DNA from: Rana temporaria
Lineage: Eukaryota > Chordata > Amphibia > Anura > Ranidae
Reading direction: 5' to 3'
DNA length: 64,000 nucleotides
Assembly (NCBI RefSeq): GCF_905171775.1
Contig: NC_053491.1
Span: 224,850,486 to 224,914,485 of the forward strand
The position numbers and the translations under genes were made by a program. Numbering within the stretch: position 1 is the first letter of the stretch; the number at the start of each line of letters is the position of its first letter. The notes under the pieces are model-generated. The model searched no databases and was not told the DNA's origin. It saw nothing but the letters and a program-made list of their open reading frames with translations. This document shows positions 11,133 through 21,927 of this stretch, one piece after another.

Positions 11133-12067
11133 CAGAGGCGTATCTAGTGAAAATAGGGCCTATGGCAAGCACTGAAACTGCGCCCCTGTCGACACATTTG
11201 AAACCCATCTTTCAGATAACCTTAACAAAAAAACAGCCAACAAAACTAGTGATATTTATCATCCCTTGCAGGGCTGGACTGGGACAAAATTTGGCCCTGG
11301 ACTTCATCCAGACTGGCCCACTTTGACAGGTCTCTCCCACAGCGGCCGGACAAATCCCGCACCCCCCGGCCACCCAAGCCACCTCTCCCCCTTCACTAGC
11401 CACTAGTCGTTTTACTTTATTAGAGTAGAACGGCTGGTACTGGTACTCTTATAGGCAGTACCAGTGGGGAAGCTAGACATTATTTCTCCTGGGGCAAAGA
11501 ATCAGTTTGGTACCCCCCCCCCCCCTCATGGGACAAGATTAGGCAGAAGTGAGAAACTCCCAGGCCGCTGTCACTGAAGCCGGCCCACTGAGCCATCGGC
11601 CCACCGGGAAACTCCCTGTAGTCCCAATGGCCAGTCCATCCCTGATCCCTTGTGATACCTTGGGTAGTGACATATCCTATTTATGGAGAAATCTGGGGTT
11701 TATTAGACCCCCTTATCCCTCCTCTGCCCTCCAAGGCATATTGGCTGCTTTCTTAGCCGATGCCAGCCAGGTAAATGCAGAACCAATACTGGAAGTCATG
11801 AACTCTTCATCACTCAAGGCCTCAATTTTCACAGAGGAGAGGGAGAAACTGATGTTCCTCCTTTGTGCGCTGCCAATCTGATCAGATGGAAAGGGAGAGC
11901 CTGGGAGAACGGGAGGCTGTGGCTGAACGCAGCAGGGATAGCGCTGCCATTGAAGAAGAGACCCTCAGACCATGGGAATTGCTTTGCTGCCCAGGGACTA
12001 AACGGCACCCCCTTCATATGGCGCCCATGGCACTTGCCATGGCTGCCATACCCTAGATACGCCACTG
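11133..12067. mobile_element. hAT MITE nested in the 10318 element
   Basis: Termini CAGAGGCGTATCTAG and CTAGATACGCCACTG are flanked by an exact 8-bp duplication CCCAGCAC (11125-11132 and 12068-12075). The 935-bp element is itself interrupted by a smaller hAT MITE at 11269-11644. Confidence 0.85.
11269..11644. mobile_element. hAT MITE, third nesting level
   Basis: Ends CAGGGCTGGACTGGGA and GGCCAGTCCATCCCTG lie between exact 8-bp copies of ATCCCTTG (11261-11268 and 11645-11652). At 376 bp it is too short to encode a transposase. Confidence 0.85.
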
Positions 12068-12091
12068 CCCAGCACTCGGCCACAGTATGCT

Positions 12092-12158
12092 AGCAGCGGA
12101 CATCTTGTTACACCCAGCCCATGTAGTTTGGGCTGGGTGTAACAAGATGTCCGCTGCT
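12092..12158. repeat. Long perfect hairpin
   Basis: Arms of 29 bp running from AGCAGCGGACATCTTG to ACACCCAGCCC, then the mirror, with a nine-base loop. It sits beside the insertion site of the nested hAT MITE and, with GGTACACCC/GGGTGTACC further out, forms the core of a larger palindrome of the host element. Confidence 0.8.
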
Positions 12159-12239
12159 GCTTTGAGGCCAAGTGCAGGGTGTACCAAGGTGTCGTAGAGG
12201 CAGCATATAAAAATATATACTTTTGTGCCCATAAATGCC

Positions 12240-12850
12240 ATCCAGTCAGTGCCCATCCAGCCATCAGTGTGTGTCACCTATCAGTGCCCAGCCATCGGTG
12301 TGTGCCACCTATCAGTGCTCATCACTCAGTGCCATCCAGTGCGTGCCACCCATCAGTGGGTGCCACCCATCAGTGCCCAGCCATCAGTGTGTGCCATTTA
12401 TCAGTGCTCACTACTCGGTGCCACCTATCAATGCTCACTCAGTGCCACCTATCAGTGCCCAGCCATCAAAGCTCATCACTCAGTGCCACCTATCAGTGCC
12501 CAGCCATCAAGGTTCATCACTCAGTGCCACCTATCAGTGCTCACTCAGTGCCACCTATCAGTGCCCAGCCATCAATGCTCATCACTCAGTACCACCCATC
12601 AGTGCCCAGCCATCAATGTTCATCACTCAGTGCCACCTATCAGTGACAAGCAATCAGTGTGTGCCACCTATCAGTGCCAAGCAAACATTGTGCCACCTAT
12701 CAGTGCCCACTCAGTGCCAGCCAGTGCCACCTATCAGTAATGCTTAGTGCCACCTATCAGTGCTGCATATCAGTGCCACCTAATCCTATCAGTGCTGCAT
12801 ATTAGGGCCTCATCAGTGCCATCTATCAGTGCCCCCTATCAGTAATGCTT
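12240..12850. repeat. CAGTGCCACCTATCAGTG tandem array
   Basis: Irregular repeats of about 20-40 bp built from CAGTGCCACCTATCAGTG, CCAGCCATCA and CATCACT. Three forward frames stay open through the array because the repeat lacks stops; they have no protein character. Confidence 0.85.
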
Positions 12851-12936
12851 AATCTGTGTAAAAAAAAGTATCGGTAATCATCATCGGCGAGTACTTGGGG
12901 GGGGGGGGGGGAAAGTATCGGTACTTGTACTCTGTC

Positions 12937-13840
12937 TTAACCGCTTGCCAACCACCCACCGTAGTTTTACTGTGGCAGGTCAGCTTGGCTGCTCAAAATC
13001 ACGTAATAACGTTATTTTGCATTGCAGCCACTAGGGGTGCGCGCACCCCCTGGTGCTTATGTGAGTGCCCGGCGGGTGCGATCACCCGCGATCGCTCGTT
13101 TCAGAGCGAGAATCGGGAGCTGTGTAAACACACAGCTCCCGTTCCTTTCAGTGGGAGAAATGACTGATCTGTCATTTTCCCTAGTCAGTCCCACCCCTCT
13201 TCAGTTAGAACACAATGAGAGAACATAATTAACCCCTTGATCGCCCCCTAGTGTTAACCCCCTTCCCTGCCAGTGACACTTTTACAGTAAAAAATGCATT
13301 TTTATAGCACTGATCGCTATGAAAATGCCAATGGTCCCAAAAATGTGTCAAAAGTGTCCGAAGCGTCCGCCATAAGGTCGCAGTAACGATAAAAATTGCA
13401 GATCGCCGCCATTACTAAAAATGCCATAAATATATTCCCTATTTTGTAGACGTATTAACTTTTGCGCAAACCAATCAACAAACGCTTACTGCAATTTTTT
13501 TTAAAGAAAAATAATGTAGAAGAGTACGTATCGGCCTAAACTGAGAAAAAAACTTTTATATATTTTTGGGGGATATTTATTATAGCAAAAAGTAAAAAAA
13601 AATATATTATTTTTAAAAAAATTGTCGCTCTATTTTTGTTTATAGCGAATAAAAAATAAAAACTCAGAGGTGCTCAAATACCACCAAAAGAAAGCTCTAT
13701 TTGTGGGGAAATAAGGACGCCAATTTTGTTTGGGAGCCACGTCGCACGACTGCGCAATTTTCAGTTAAAGCGACAGTGCCGAATTGCAAAAAGTGGCCAG
13801 GTCATTGACCAGCAAAATGGTCCGGGGCTGAAGTGGTTAA
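12937..13840. mobile_element. TTAA element, family B copy 1
   Basis: A 904-bp element bounded by TTAA, with ends TTAACCGCTTGCCAACC and GGGGCTGAAGTGGTTAA, which are partially inverted. Internal hallmarks are a GGGAGCTGTGT/ACACAGCTCCC hairpin and blocks such as CCCTTCCCTGCCAGTG and CACGTCGCACGACTG that recur at 56170-57135 and 60640-61517. No coding frame is present. TTAA specificity suggests piggyBac/Kolobok-type mobilisation. Confidence 0.8.
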
Positions 13841-14455
13841 AGTGATATCAGGACAACCCTACTTACTACTGAACCCCTGCAAAAAAATAAAAAATAAAAT
13901 CACACCTAACTTTTGCTGCGGTGGCCCCAACTTATGATGCTGCACACAGGCCCACTGCTTTCAGAAAATGCCCCTGAGCTCATCATTGCGCATCCATTCC
14001 AGACGAGCAGGATGTGTGCCAGGACAGGTAGAGGAGTCTCATCTCTGCTTCCTTTCACCACTCTGCCTTTTTACGCATATCATTGATAAGAGGGTACAGT
14101 GGTTGAAGAGGCGAGAAGGGGTGGGGTGGAAGAGCAGAGGGGGGGTTCAGCGGTGGGACAGAAGAGCAGAGAGTGGTATAGATTTGCAGGGGGATAGTGA
14201 TCTGAGGTGTGAAGGTGCATGAATTGGGGCCGATCTGAAGTGTGGAGTTGAAGGAATTGGGGCTGTTTTGAGGCATGAGTGCGGGATGTTAATTTCTTAC
14301 TACTAAAAGTAGTTTACAGCATTTATTTTATTAAAAATCCTTTTCGTGATTGAGTGCATGATGTTCACATTTTTGCTTATGAAATGGGCACGCTCAATTT
14401 CTTTAAAAACATTTTTTGCCACACCGTGCTCAAAAGGTTGCCTACCCCTGCTTTA

Positions 14456-14776
14456 GACCCCTTTCACACTGGGTCGCTTCGCTGGCTCTATAACGCTAAA
14501 AATAGCGCCTGCAAAGCGACCTGAAAAAGTCGCTGCTGTCTCTCCAGTGTGAAAGCCCCAAGGGCTTTCACACTGGAGCGGTGTGCTAGCAGGACGGTAA
14601 AAAAAAGTCCTGCTAGCAGCATCTTTGGAGTGGTGAAGGAGTGGTGTGTATACCGCTCCTGCCCATTGAAATCAATGGGGAACCGCGTCTATACCGCCGC
14701 CAAAACGCCTCTGCAGAGGTTTTTAACCCTTTCTCGGCAGTTAGCGGGGTAAAACCGCCCACTAGTGAAAGGGGCC
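14456..14776. mobile_element. Harbinger-like MITE with TTA duplication
   Basis: A 321-bp element with ends GACCCCTTTCACACT and AGTGAAAGGGGCC between TTA at 14453-14455 and 14777-14779. The 3-bp TTA site fits PIF/Harbinger. It contains two internal hairpins (TTTCACACTGG... and TGCTAGCAGGAC...). A related fragment lies at 57756-57869. Directly upstream, 14436-14450 (GGTTGCCTACCCCTG) looks like the end of a hAT element whose other end I could not find. Confidence 0.75.
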
Positions 14777-14779
14777 TTA

Positions 14780-15385
14780 GATCATCCATCGGATTTAGAA
14801 AGTAAACCTGTGCCTGAACAAGTGGTCTGCCAACTACAGCCTATGGGCCAAATCTAACCCACTACAAAACTGCATCCAGCCTTCAGCTAGGGCTATGGTC
14901 GTGTTCAACCCCCCCCCCCCCCCCCCCAGTGTACTGCAACAGGTCCATTGGGTGCTAGGATCAGTGTCCTAGCAATCAATTACATGCTTGCTCCAGCAGG
15001 GGGGGACAGATTTATTCCATACCTCTTCCACCTCCTGCTCCACTGACAGCAGCCAAACTAAAAAACAAAAAAAAAAAAAAGGTAGACCCTGATGCAAAAA
15101 AAGGGGGGGGGGGGCAGCTTTGTTTTACTGAAGTTCTCGTTCTGAATAATATGTGGATGCCAAAAAAAGATCAAAGTAAAAAATATTTTGTTTCCATTAA
15201 TTTATACAACTTAAATATAGGATGTGGTCCTCTTACTGAAAAGTGGATACCTCCAAAGTATATATTTTGAAAAAAGCAGGGAAAGCCCTTTTAAAATTAC
15301 AGGCCATCTGTAGCATGGTCAAGAGAAAAAAAAACAGTCAATTAGGAATCTGCAGTTCTGCCCAGGTTTCCAAATCATAAGCATT
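14780..15385. other. Intronic sequence with a hAT-like fragment
   Basis: GTGGTCTGCCAACTAC followed by GGGCCAAATCTAACCC at 14822-14862 resembles the 5' end of Charlie-type hAT elements. The rest is homopolymer-rich (C17 near 14910, A-runs near 15068) with no gene. Confidence 0.35.
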
Positions 15386-15655
15386 TAGGACACAGAATCA
15401 TCCTCAATGGCATGCCAAATATGGTGAGATTTTGCCACTACTGTCACGTGGCAAAACATGCATGTAAAAATTATGCCTGCCTCAGGGCCAAAATGTGGTC
15501 TCTGATCTTTTGGCACGACCAACGCACATAGGGCAGCCCATTCGAGTGAATGGGCTGCCCTATGCACCACACGCAAAAAGCCTGTAAACTGCCTCAAAAA
15601 AATAAAGTGCAAGAATACGTGTTTCTACAATGCAATATGTGACCGAGGCCTAAAA
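15386..15655. repeat. Probable Harbinger-type MITE with central palindrome
   Basis: The right end TGTGACCGAGGCCTAA resembles terminal repeats of Harbinger-like MITEs. A perfect palindrome around 15524-15567 pairs CATAGGGCAGCCCATTC with its mirror. The left end (TTAGGACACAGAATC) matches only loosely. Confidence 0.4.
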
Positions 15656-15916
15656 CCCAAGACTTTGCGCATACAGGGCTTTCGGAAGCCGTACTTAAGT
15701 TTAGGGCTGTATGCTTTCTGGAAAGTGTGTCCAGAACGCAGGCATATGTCCCACATTCCCCACATTCACTCCAAGTCTAGGAACGTAGCAGCACACAAGC
15801 TAGGCAGGGCAGAAGCAGCCCTTACACTCAAAGCATTGACTGGGAGACATGCTGGTGTCCCCCTCACTGGATCCTATGAGATAAAGAGGGTCTGATACTG
15901 GCTCTGCACATAGGAA

Positions 15917-16398
15917 TTAAAGGGTCACTAAAGGAATTTTTTTTTTTTTAGCTAAATAGCTTCCTTTACCTTACTGCAGTACTGGTTTCATGTCCTCATT
16001 GTTAGTTTTTTGCTTTGAAGTAGCTGTAATTCTGCTGTGATCTCCACACTTCCTGGTTGCCTGTTTCCTTATAACCATGGCACTGGGAGATTTTCACGGT
16101 GGTCTAAGCTGTCATTACTGTGTGTCTAAAACTCCTCAGAACCAATCAGATTCATTTTAAAAACAAAACACTGCCCTGGATTTGTTTGTTTTTGTTCTGT
16201 GAGTCTTCCCGACTCACCTCTCACCCGGAACTTCATGTATGTACCTTTAAAACCGAAAGTGAAACTAGAGGCACATTATATGATAGATTAAATTCAATTT
16301 TTAATCATTTTTAAAAGGAATCCGTTAACTTTTATGTCTCTATACCCAAAAAACAGTCATTTCAGCAAAACATTTTTTTTCATTTAGTGACCCTTTAA
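15917..16398. mobile_element. T2-like TTAA MITE
   Basis: A 482-bp element with ends TTAAAGGGTCACTAAA and TTTAGTGACCCTTTAA, a perfect 16-bp terminal inversion including the TTAA target. The TTAAAGG terminus is typical of the T2/Kolobok MITEs of frogs. It lies in an slbp2 intron. Confidence 0.85.
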
Positions 16399-17402
16399 CA
16401 CAAGTTATGTAACCAGAAAACAGGTTACATATTCTGACTTCTGAGATCCCAGATAACCTTCTCCAGTCAGCAGCAACTAGGATTTTGTTGAGCTGTGCCG
16501 TTTCAACATTTCTGTGCAGAGAACCTTAGCTACTTGTCTGTAGTACACCCAAGAGGTGTTCGTTACAACTACTCTTCCTGTAATAGAATCTTTACTACAT
16601 ACGGTTACAGGGGGCTATTCTAACAGAGAATGACAGGATAATACTGACAGTGGACATCAAGCATGACAAACTACAAATTAGGACATTAAACAAGCAGAAG
16701 AAATTGTAAGGGTCTCAAATTTAAATGGCGTTAAATCTTTTACAAAATGATACAGCCAGCTGCCTGGAGTTCCATCGAAAAGGACAGTTTCCCCAATGGA
16801 TTAATAAAATTCATACTTCTGGTTTTGCAAATATTTGCCAAGCCTCCCCCCTTCAGTATTTAAAACCACATTCCGCTCAACATAAATTGACATAGTCAAC
16901 CTTTGCATCCACAACACATCTGCAGGTTAGCACACATCTTGGCTAGCCAACTAGTGCTACGTAAAAATCTTTAGGCATAAAGTTCTTTCAGAGGATTAAA
17001 CTAAATGTATCTCTACATGTTCTTGGCCTGGACAATCATGGAGGAGAAGTAGAAGGAATACAGATTCCACACAGTCTCTCCATTTTTCCTCTATGGTGAT
17101 TAATGGTTTGCCAGTCTCATTTTTAATGCAGTGGATATTGGTGGTGGTGAAGGGACTTTTACGTACATGCTTCCTGTCCTTAGAATGAAACAAAACTCTT
17201 GGATTGTCATGGAGTAATGAAAACCATAATGATATAGATAACACTTAAAATTTGTTACCTACTTTCAGGCTGCAAAGTCTACTAATGTAGATGAACTATC
17301 TTTCTTCTAAATCAGTTTTTACCACAAGAGCACCAAGAAGAGCACCGAGCCCAAACGTTTGAAGGAAAAGATCTGCAACTGAACATATTGGGAAATACCA
17401 AC
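16399..17402. other. slbp2 intron sequence, no confirmed gene
   Basis: Mostly unique-looking AT-rich DNA. On the minus strand, 17000-17210 has an open stretch (KNETGKPLITIEEKWRDCVE) faintly resembling the linker upstream of LINE reverse transcriptase, but no reverse-transcriptase motif follows and no splice sites of matching phase flank it. Confidence 0.35.
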
Positions 17403-17513
17403 CTGCGCTTTGACTGCTCGACATCCAACAAATCCAGTTCTGTATCAACACCAACACTGACCCCTGTCACTGCAGAGCCCTGTTTTGGAGGAGCTGGTTC
17501 GGGAAAAGGCAGC
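17403..17513 (-). CDS. slbp2: slbp2-like internal exon, N-terminal acidic region
   Basis: A 111-bp open exon with acceptor ATTTCAG before 17513 and donor CAG/GTTGGT after 17403. It begins with one codon base and ends with two, exactly complementing exons 20330-20461 and 8413-8511. The peptide includes LPFPEPAPPKQGS and VDTELDLLDVEQSKR; joined to the next exon it continues into the SLBP RNA-binding domain. N-terminal SLBP sequence is poorly conserved, so assignment rests on splice phase, order and spacing rather than on homology. It could instead be a chance open stretch. Confidence 0.55.
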
Positions 17514-19467
17514 CTGAAATATTCAACAGTATTTTATTACCCTTATGGCCACTTGTCAATGCAGAACATGATTTCTCAAGTTTTAGCTACAGTAGGTGCT
17601 AAAATAAAAAAATAAAGTTGTAGAGCAATTTGTACCTTGAAGTCTGTGATGCATTATTATAGTCGGTCTTTGCAAGAAATCCAGAAGCACCAAGCAAACG
17701 AGATCTTGATGGCACCCTGGTTGAGATACAGAACCATTTTAAAGATTCCACACAATATGCCACATAGACAGTGGCTGAATATTACAACACATTCAGGATT
17801 TCAAACTGCATATTCCCATTCAGATCGATGCTGCATCCACAGAGTATAAATTTATTTTTTAAAGTCATACTTATAATACTAAAGATCAAGAGCACCACGC
17901 CAAAGTATAAAAATAATAAGTCCACAAAGTGGTTTTATTCCAATCATAATGGGCGCAACGACACCATCTTCATCAGGTCTACAGCAGGATTTAAAAAAAC
18001 AATTAAAACTAAAAAAAAAAAACCCCCACACCTCAGTAGTTTGTACATCACTAAATATGCATTAAACAGAATGACAGAGTGGTAGCAGTATATGTGTGAA
18101 AACACAACACATAAATCACATCAGCAAGAATGGACGTAGCCTAAACCAGCACCTGAATGTTGCCAACTTGTTTGAACTACCTATTCAGTCAGCATAAAGC
18201 CTGTTTCACACTTGTGTGCCGCAGGTTGGTCCCAGCACAGGCATGTCAGCCATTTTTGTGCTGTATACCCATGGATTTAGCCATGGTCCCATTAGGTTGT
18301 GTGCTTTTAGTTTCAGTTCATGAAAGTTCGATGCATGCTGCATCCTTGGTGTGCTTTCAGAAACTGCAGAAAAAAAATGTATACAAAGTCTATGGTACCA
18401 CAGCACATGAAAACCGCAGATACACCCACGTGCAAAACCAGCATTAGTCATAAGAGATCAAAAACTGTTTTCATTGTTCATAGCAATACCTTTTCCTCTA
18501 CCATTTCCAGGCGTTAATGCCAGCTGATCAAAGGTAAACACATTTGTACTGAATTTACCATATATACCAAAGTTTTTATTCCTGCATTTTTAAATGGCCC
18601 TTATGTTTTAGGCCATTAGGATCAGAAATTGTGATATGTATATAGGGTCTTTCCATAATTGGAAGCAATTTATAAATGGGATTAAGACAATTTTGCATGA
18701 TTTTAAGTTTTAAATATGTGACTACTTAAATTAATAACACTGCTTATATCTGTTAATCATTAGTAGGTTCTAGCACATGAGAGATGAGAGTAATTAGGTG
18801 TTATGTACACAGGAGACCACCATTTATACATAAACACTGCTACTAAAAATGTAGTATGCATATTTAGATGTATTCGGATCCTATGTACAAATTACAATAT
18901 TGTGAGTCTTTCTAGTAATTTTATGTTTTCACACGTTGTAGCCCTGATGAAGGGGGTGATGTGTGGCCCCTGAAACATTGGATGTTGTATTTGATTAAAG
19001 GATTGAAACACACATTTTGGACGGTGTCCAAATACCATACTGGTATGGTGCTTCGATCTTCAGATTTGGTTTGTGGTTCAGTCTGGATGACAGTAGGTTG
19101 GCCTAAGAAATGGCGACTTAAGTGGACTTGCCATGTTGGTGAATGCCACTGAAATTGAGCCATAAAGGCTTTCTGCAGAACATTGAGTCCTCAGCCATCC
19201 TCCGACCATATCCCATGACAGGAGTAAAGAACTGCCCACTAGCACTTGAAAGAAAACAAATAAAATAAAAAAAAAATCTTACAAATTCTAGTGCCGATTT
19301 GCATAGCCACTAGTCAGGGCCAACTGGTTTAGGGCTCAGACATATGGGGTGATTCAATGAGAGTCTGACAGTCATGATGTTGAGCTACAACAGTCTTACA
19401 ATTATATACAGTACTGCCAAAAAAAAACAAAACAAAAAACAGACAGACATCAGCCCATCACCCTTGT
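17514..19467. other. slbp2 intron with retroposon-tail-like pieces
   Basis: The minus strand at 17930-17990 (CCTGATGAAGATGGTG) and the plus strand at 18940-19010 (CCTGATGAAGGGGGTGATG followed by GAAACATTGG) resemble the CCTGAAGAAG...GAAAC motif found near the 3' ends of some vertebrate retroposons. No protein-coding exon was recognised. Confidence 0.35.
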
Positions 19468-20163
19468 TCAAAGTATAGAGGGGTGCTCCTGGAAACAAAA
19501 CTTCTGCATCTTGGACTGAAGAGTTGAGCCTATTCTTAGAAAAGTGTCCAGGTACTTCACATGATGAAACAAGAGACTTTGAAAATTGAGGGCCCAGCCA
19601 AATTCCTGCAGGACTTGCACTGTCTGGGGCACACTTTCCTTGAGGTTATCCATTAATTTCTCCATTAGAAGCAAATCATCCAGGTACCAGTGTTAATTTT
19701 GTCAACAAAAACATTTTAGTCAACTAAAACTAAATTGAAATTTGACTTCAAAATTAACATTGGTCTGTAGTGCATGTTCATACCTCAATACAATAACATG
19801 AGATTTTCACTCCAGCAGTATATAATGAGTTTGGAAATTGTAGAGAAATGTTCACTAATGCATGCATTACAAATAAATTACACCCATTACATTTTAGATT
19901 AAAATGAGTTTTAGTCGACTAAAATGTACTGAGGATTTAGTCGACTAAATATGATGAATTGAAGACTAAAATGAGACTAGAACTAAAATGCCATTTTAGT
20001 ATCAAGACTAAAAATGAAATTTGCTGCCAAAATTAACACTGCCAGGTACTCCTGAATAGGGTCTTCATAATAGCCGGACCAAAGGGCAGAGCCACAATGC
20101 AACGCATTCAAAAATGTGCAAGGATCACCTGCACAGTGGAATTTATCATAGCATTAACTTTCT
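19468..20163 (-). pseudogene. Reverse transcriptase fragment, split by a hAT MITE
   Basis: Reading from 20163 leftward gives a frameshifted motif B region (ALPFGPAIMKTLF). After the MITE at 19688-20041 it gives YLDDLLLMEKLMDNL, the RT catalytic YxDD motif, then QVLQEFGWALNFQSLL and KYLDTFL. The spacing resembles the DIRS reverse transcriptases elsewhere in this window, although a Ty3-type source cannot be excluded. No flanking domains remain. Confidence 0.7.
19688..20041. mobile_element. hAT MITE inserted at the RT active-site codons
   Basis: Ends CAGTGTTAATTTTGTC and CCAAAATTAACACTG are flanked by exact 8-bp copies of CCAGGTAC (19680-19687, 20042-20049). The duplicated site is the reverse complement of the GTACCTGG that encodes the Y-L of the YLDD motif. 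The 354-bp interior is AT-rich with repeated TTTTAGTCGACTAAAAT motifs. Confidence 0.9.
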
Positions 20164-20329
20164 CCACAGAACTAAACTGATGTGACTGTTCATGCACTTT
20201 AAATGGAATACCAACTTCATACTAATTCTGCAGCGTTTAAAGCTTTTATGAAACTAATAATGTCCAACAGGATTATTTTTATCATGTATGCCAACTCAAA
20301 TGCACATTTTTCATTTAAAATATAGCTAC

Positions 20330-20461
20330 CCAAATAAATCTTCAATGGCAGCAGTGTTGTTTATCAGCATCCATGGTTCTGGAAGGAGATCATTTGAGAA
20401 TGCAGGCAATTGTTGCTCATGGCTCTGTGGCAGCATATGAGGAGACAGCTGATACTGTAGC
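20330..20461 (-). CDS. slbp2: slbp2-like internal exon (upstream)
   Basis: A 132-bp open exon with acceptor TTTTAG before 20461 and donor GG/GTAGCT after 20330. The peptide contains QYQLSPHMLPQSHEQQ and LLPEPWMLINNTAAIEDLF. It is split-codon compatible with exon 17403-17513 (two bases plus one), so all three minus-strand exons join in one frame. No homologue was recognised for this peptide, and upstream exons were not found. The link to slbp2 is inference from phase continuity. Confidence 0.5.
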
Positions 20462-20524
20462 CTAAAACAAAATATAATAAACAGGTGTAAATCCAGCCTG
20501 AAAGGGTGAAAAGGAGAAAATATC

Positions 20525-20880
20525 TTAAAGTCATTCTAAAGGTTTTTTTTTTTTTTTTAAACAAAACTATTCTACTTACGTGCCCCCTTGCAATGGTTTT
20601 GCACAGAGCAGCCCCAATATGGCTCTTTTTGGGTCCCCCGCTGCCGGTCCTGGCTCCTCCCCCTGCCCCAATAGCAAGCCTCTTGCTATGGATGCTCCTT
20701 GTCCATTCACACACTGAGCGCAACTCAACCCTCTGCTCTCACATTGGCTTACTGGCTGTGGTTGACAACAGCAGGAGCCAACAGCTCCCGCTGCCATGTG
20801 AGCCGAGGAGAGACCTGCTGCTCTCATGCACATCACCAAATCAAGATGGGGTGCTGCACCCAGAAGGTTGGATGTAGACA
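20525..20880. mobile_element. T2-like TTAA MITE, right end degraded
   Basis: It starts TTAAAGTCATTCTAAAGG. Its interior (GCAATGGTTTTGCA, AGAGCAGCCCCAAT, CAACAGCAGGAGCC) is shared, inverted, with the element at 48430-48857. No clear right TTAA end was identified. Confidence 0.6.
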
Positions 20881-21927
20881 AGTCTGATCATTGGAGGGCA
20901 GGCCGAGTTCCCAGCATAGCTAGAGAACGGACTACGGTGTGTTCGGTTTAGTGTGCTCATTTTTTAATAAAAATTCAGAAGGACCAACACAAAGGATGCA
21001 ATACAAACAGGATATTTCATACAAGTACATGGTACAGTAGTCACATATCAGGAATATTAAATGTTGGGTTTACATATTCTTTAAAGCCTCTATTAGCAGT
21101 ACCACCATGGTAAATGCCATCAATACTCTTAAGCTGGACAAAATTACTAAACCACGTTTTTCAAATGGAAATGGCAGCTCCTGCCACCCCCTGAGCATTA
21201 CACATGGAATGAACTACACAAGCATTAGGGCTCATTCACCTTGAATAGACTGTCAAAAACCTTAAACCACCACCATGTGTTGACAATTTTGAGTTCATAT
21301 CTATATTTGATGCTATAGCATAGGTGCTTATTTGGTTACTGTGCATTGAGGTGGCATTTCACTACACACATACCCACAGACATTGTCCTTTAGCCAAACA
21401 AAATAGTTTAGAGCTAGCTGGAAAAGATTCTGCAATTTGGTGTTAAAAGCAATAAATTAGGATTCCACATTTAAAACACTTCTACACTAAACTGCAGGCA
21501 GCCATGCATGACAGGCATCTAAGCGTTGTTTGCCTTAGCGTGTATTGTCATGTCAAGTCGCTTTGAAAGCTCCAATACCCTTGCAAAAGTTGTGCTTGGA
21601 CCGATCCCCTCACAGCGTACTACTGGTTCATTCTTTTGAAAAGCATAAAGGTGACAGACAAGGGAGGAAAAGCAAAGCACAGTCAACATACGGGTGAATT
21701 CCACCCAAATGTTATAGGCTGAACCTGGTGGTCTGAGTCTCAGCCCCTGGTTTTCTAGGTGTCTGATCTCCAACAGTGTTATTTTTTCTTACCTACAAAT
21801 GAGGACTTACCTCTCCAGTGGTTGGCATATCCCTTATGCAGTAAGAGTCTGCAGGAGAACCTTTAGGAACTTGACACTTTAGAAGTATGTTGAATGTGAA
21901 GACTGTACTGAAGGTTGCAACTCTTGG
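20881..21927. other. Intergenic or intronic DNA with one exon-like stretch
   Basis: Mostly anonymous sequence. On the minus strand 21810-21906 could be read as an exon (VFTFNILLKCQVPKGS... ending GGAGAG/GTAAGT), immediately beside the TTAA element at 21928. The acceptor is weak and the reading phase does not fit the slbp2 exons. A 255-base open frame at 21519-21773 has no recognisable homology. Confidence 0.3.

Larger units (their letters stand above)
10318..13861. mobile_element. hAT-type non-autonomous element carrying nested elements and tandem arrays
   Basis: Ends are TAGGGTTGTCC at 10318 and its mirror GGACAACCCTA at 13861. They are flanked by 8-bp sites CTTGCTAC (10310-10317) and CTTACTAC (13862-13869), a target duplication with one mismatch, as for hAT elements. 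The interior contains a GAGACCGGGG minisatellite, a CAGTGCCACC repeat array, a nested hAT pair at 11133-12067 and a TTAA element at 12937-13840. It encodes no transposase. Confidence 0.75.

Noticed and set aside
10294..11208. Open frames of 225-304 codons on both strands with Ser-Pro-Arg or Glu-Ser-Arg repeats
   Set aside because: They are produced by the stop-free GAGACCGGGG minisatellite; all frames are open and periodic.
12179..12747. Three overlapping open frames of 155-171 codons
   Set aside because: Translation of the CAGTGCCACC tandem array in three frames; no domain or codon bias.
16996..17244. Minus-strand open frame considered as an slbp2 exon or LINE remnant
   Set aside because: No flanking splice sites with matching phase, and resemblance to a LINE linker is too weak to name.
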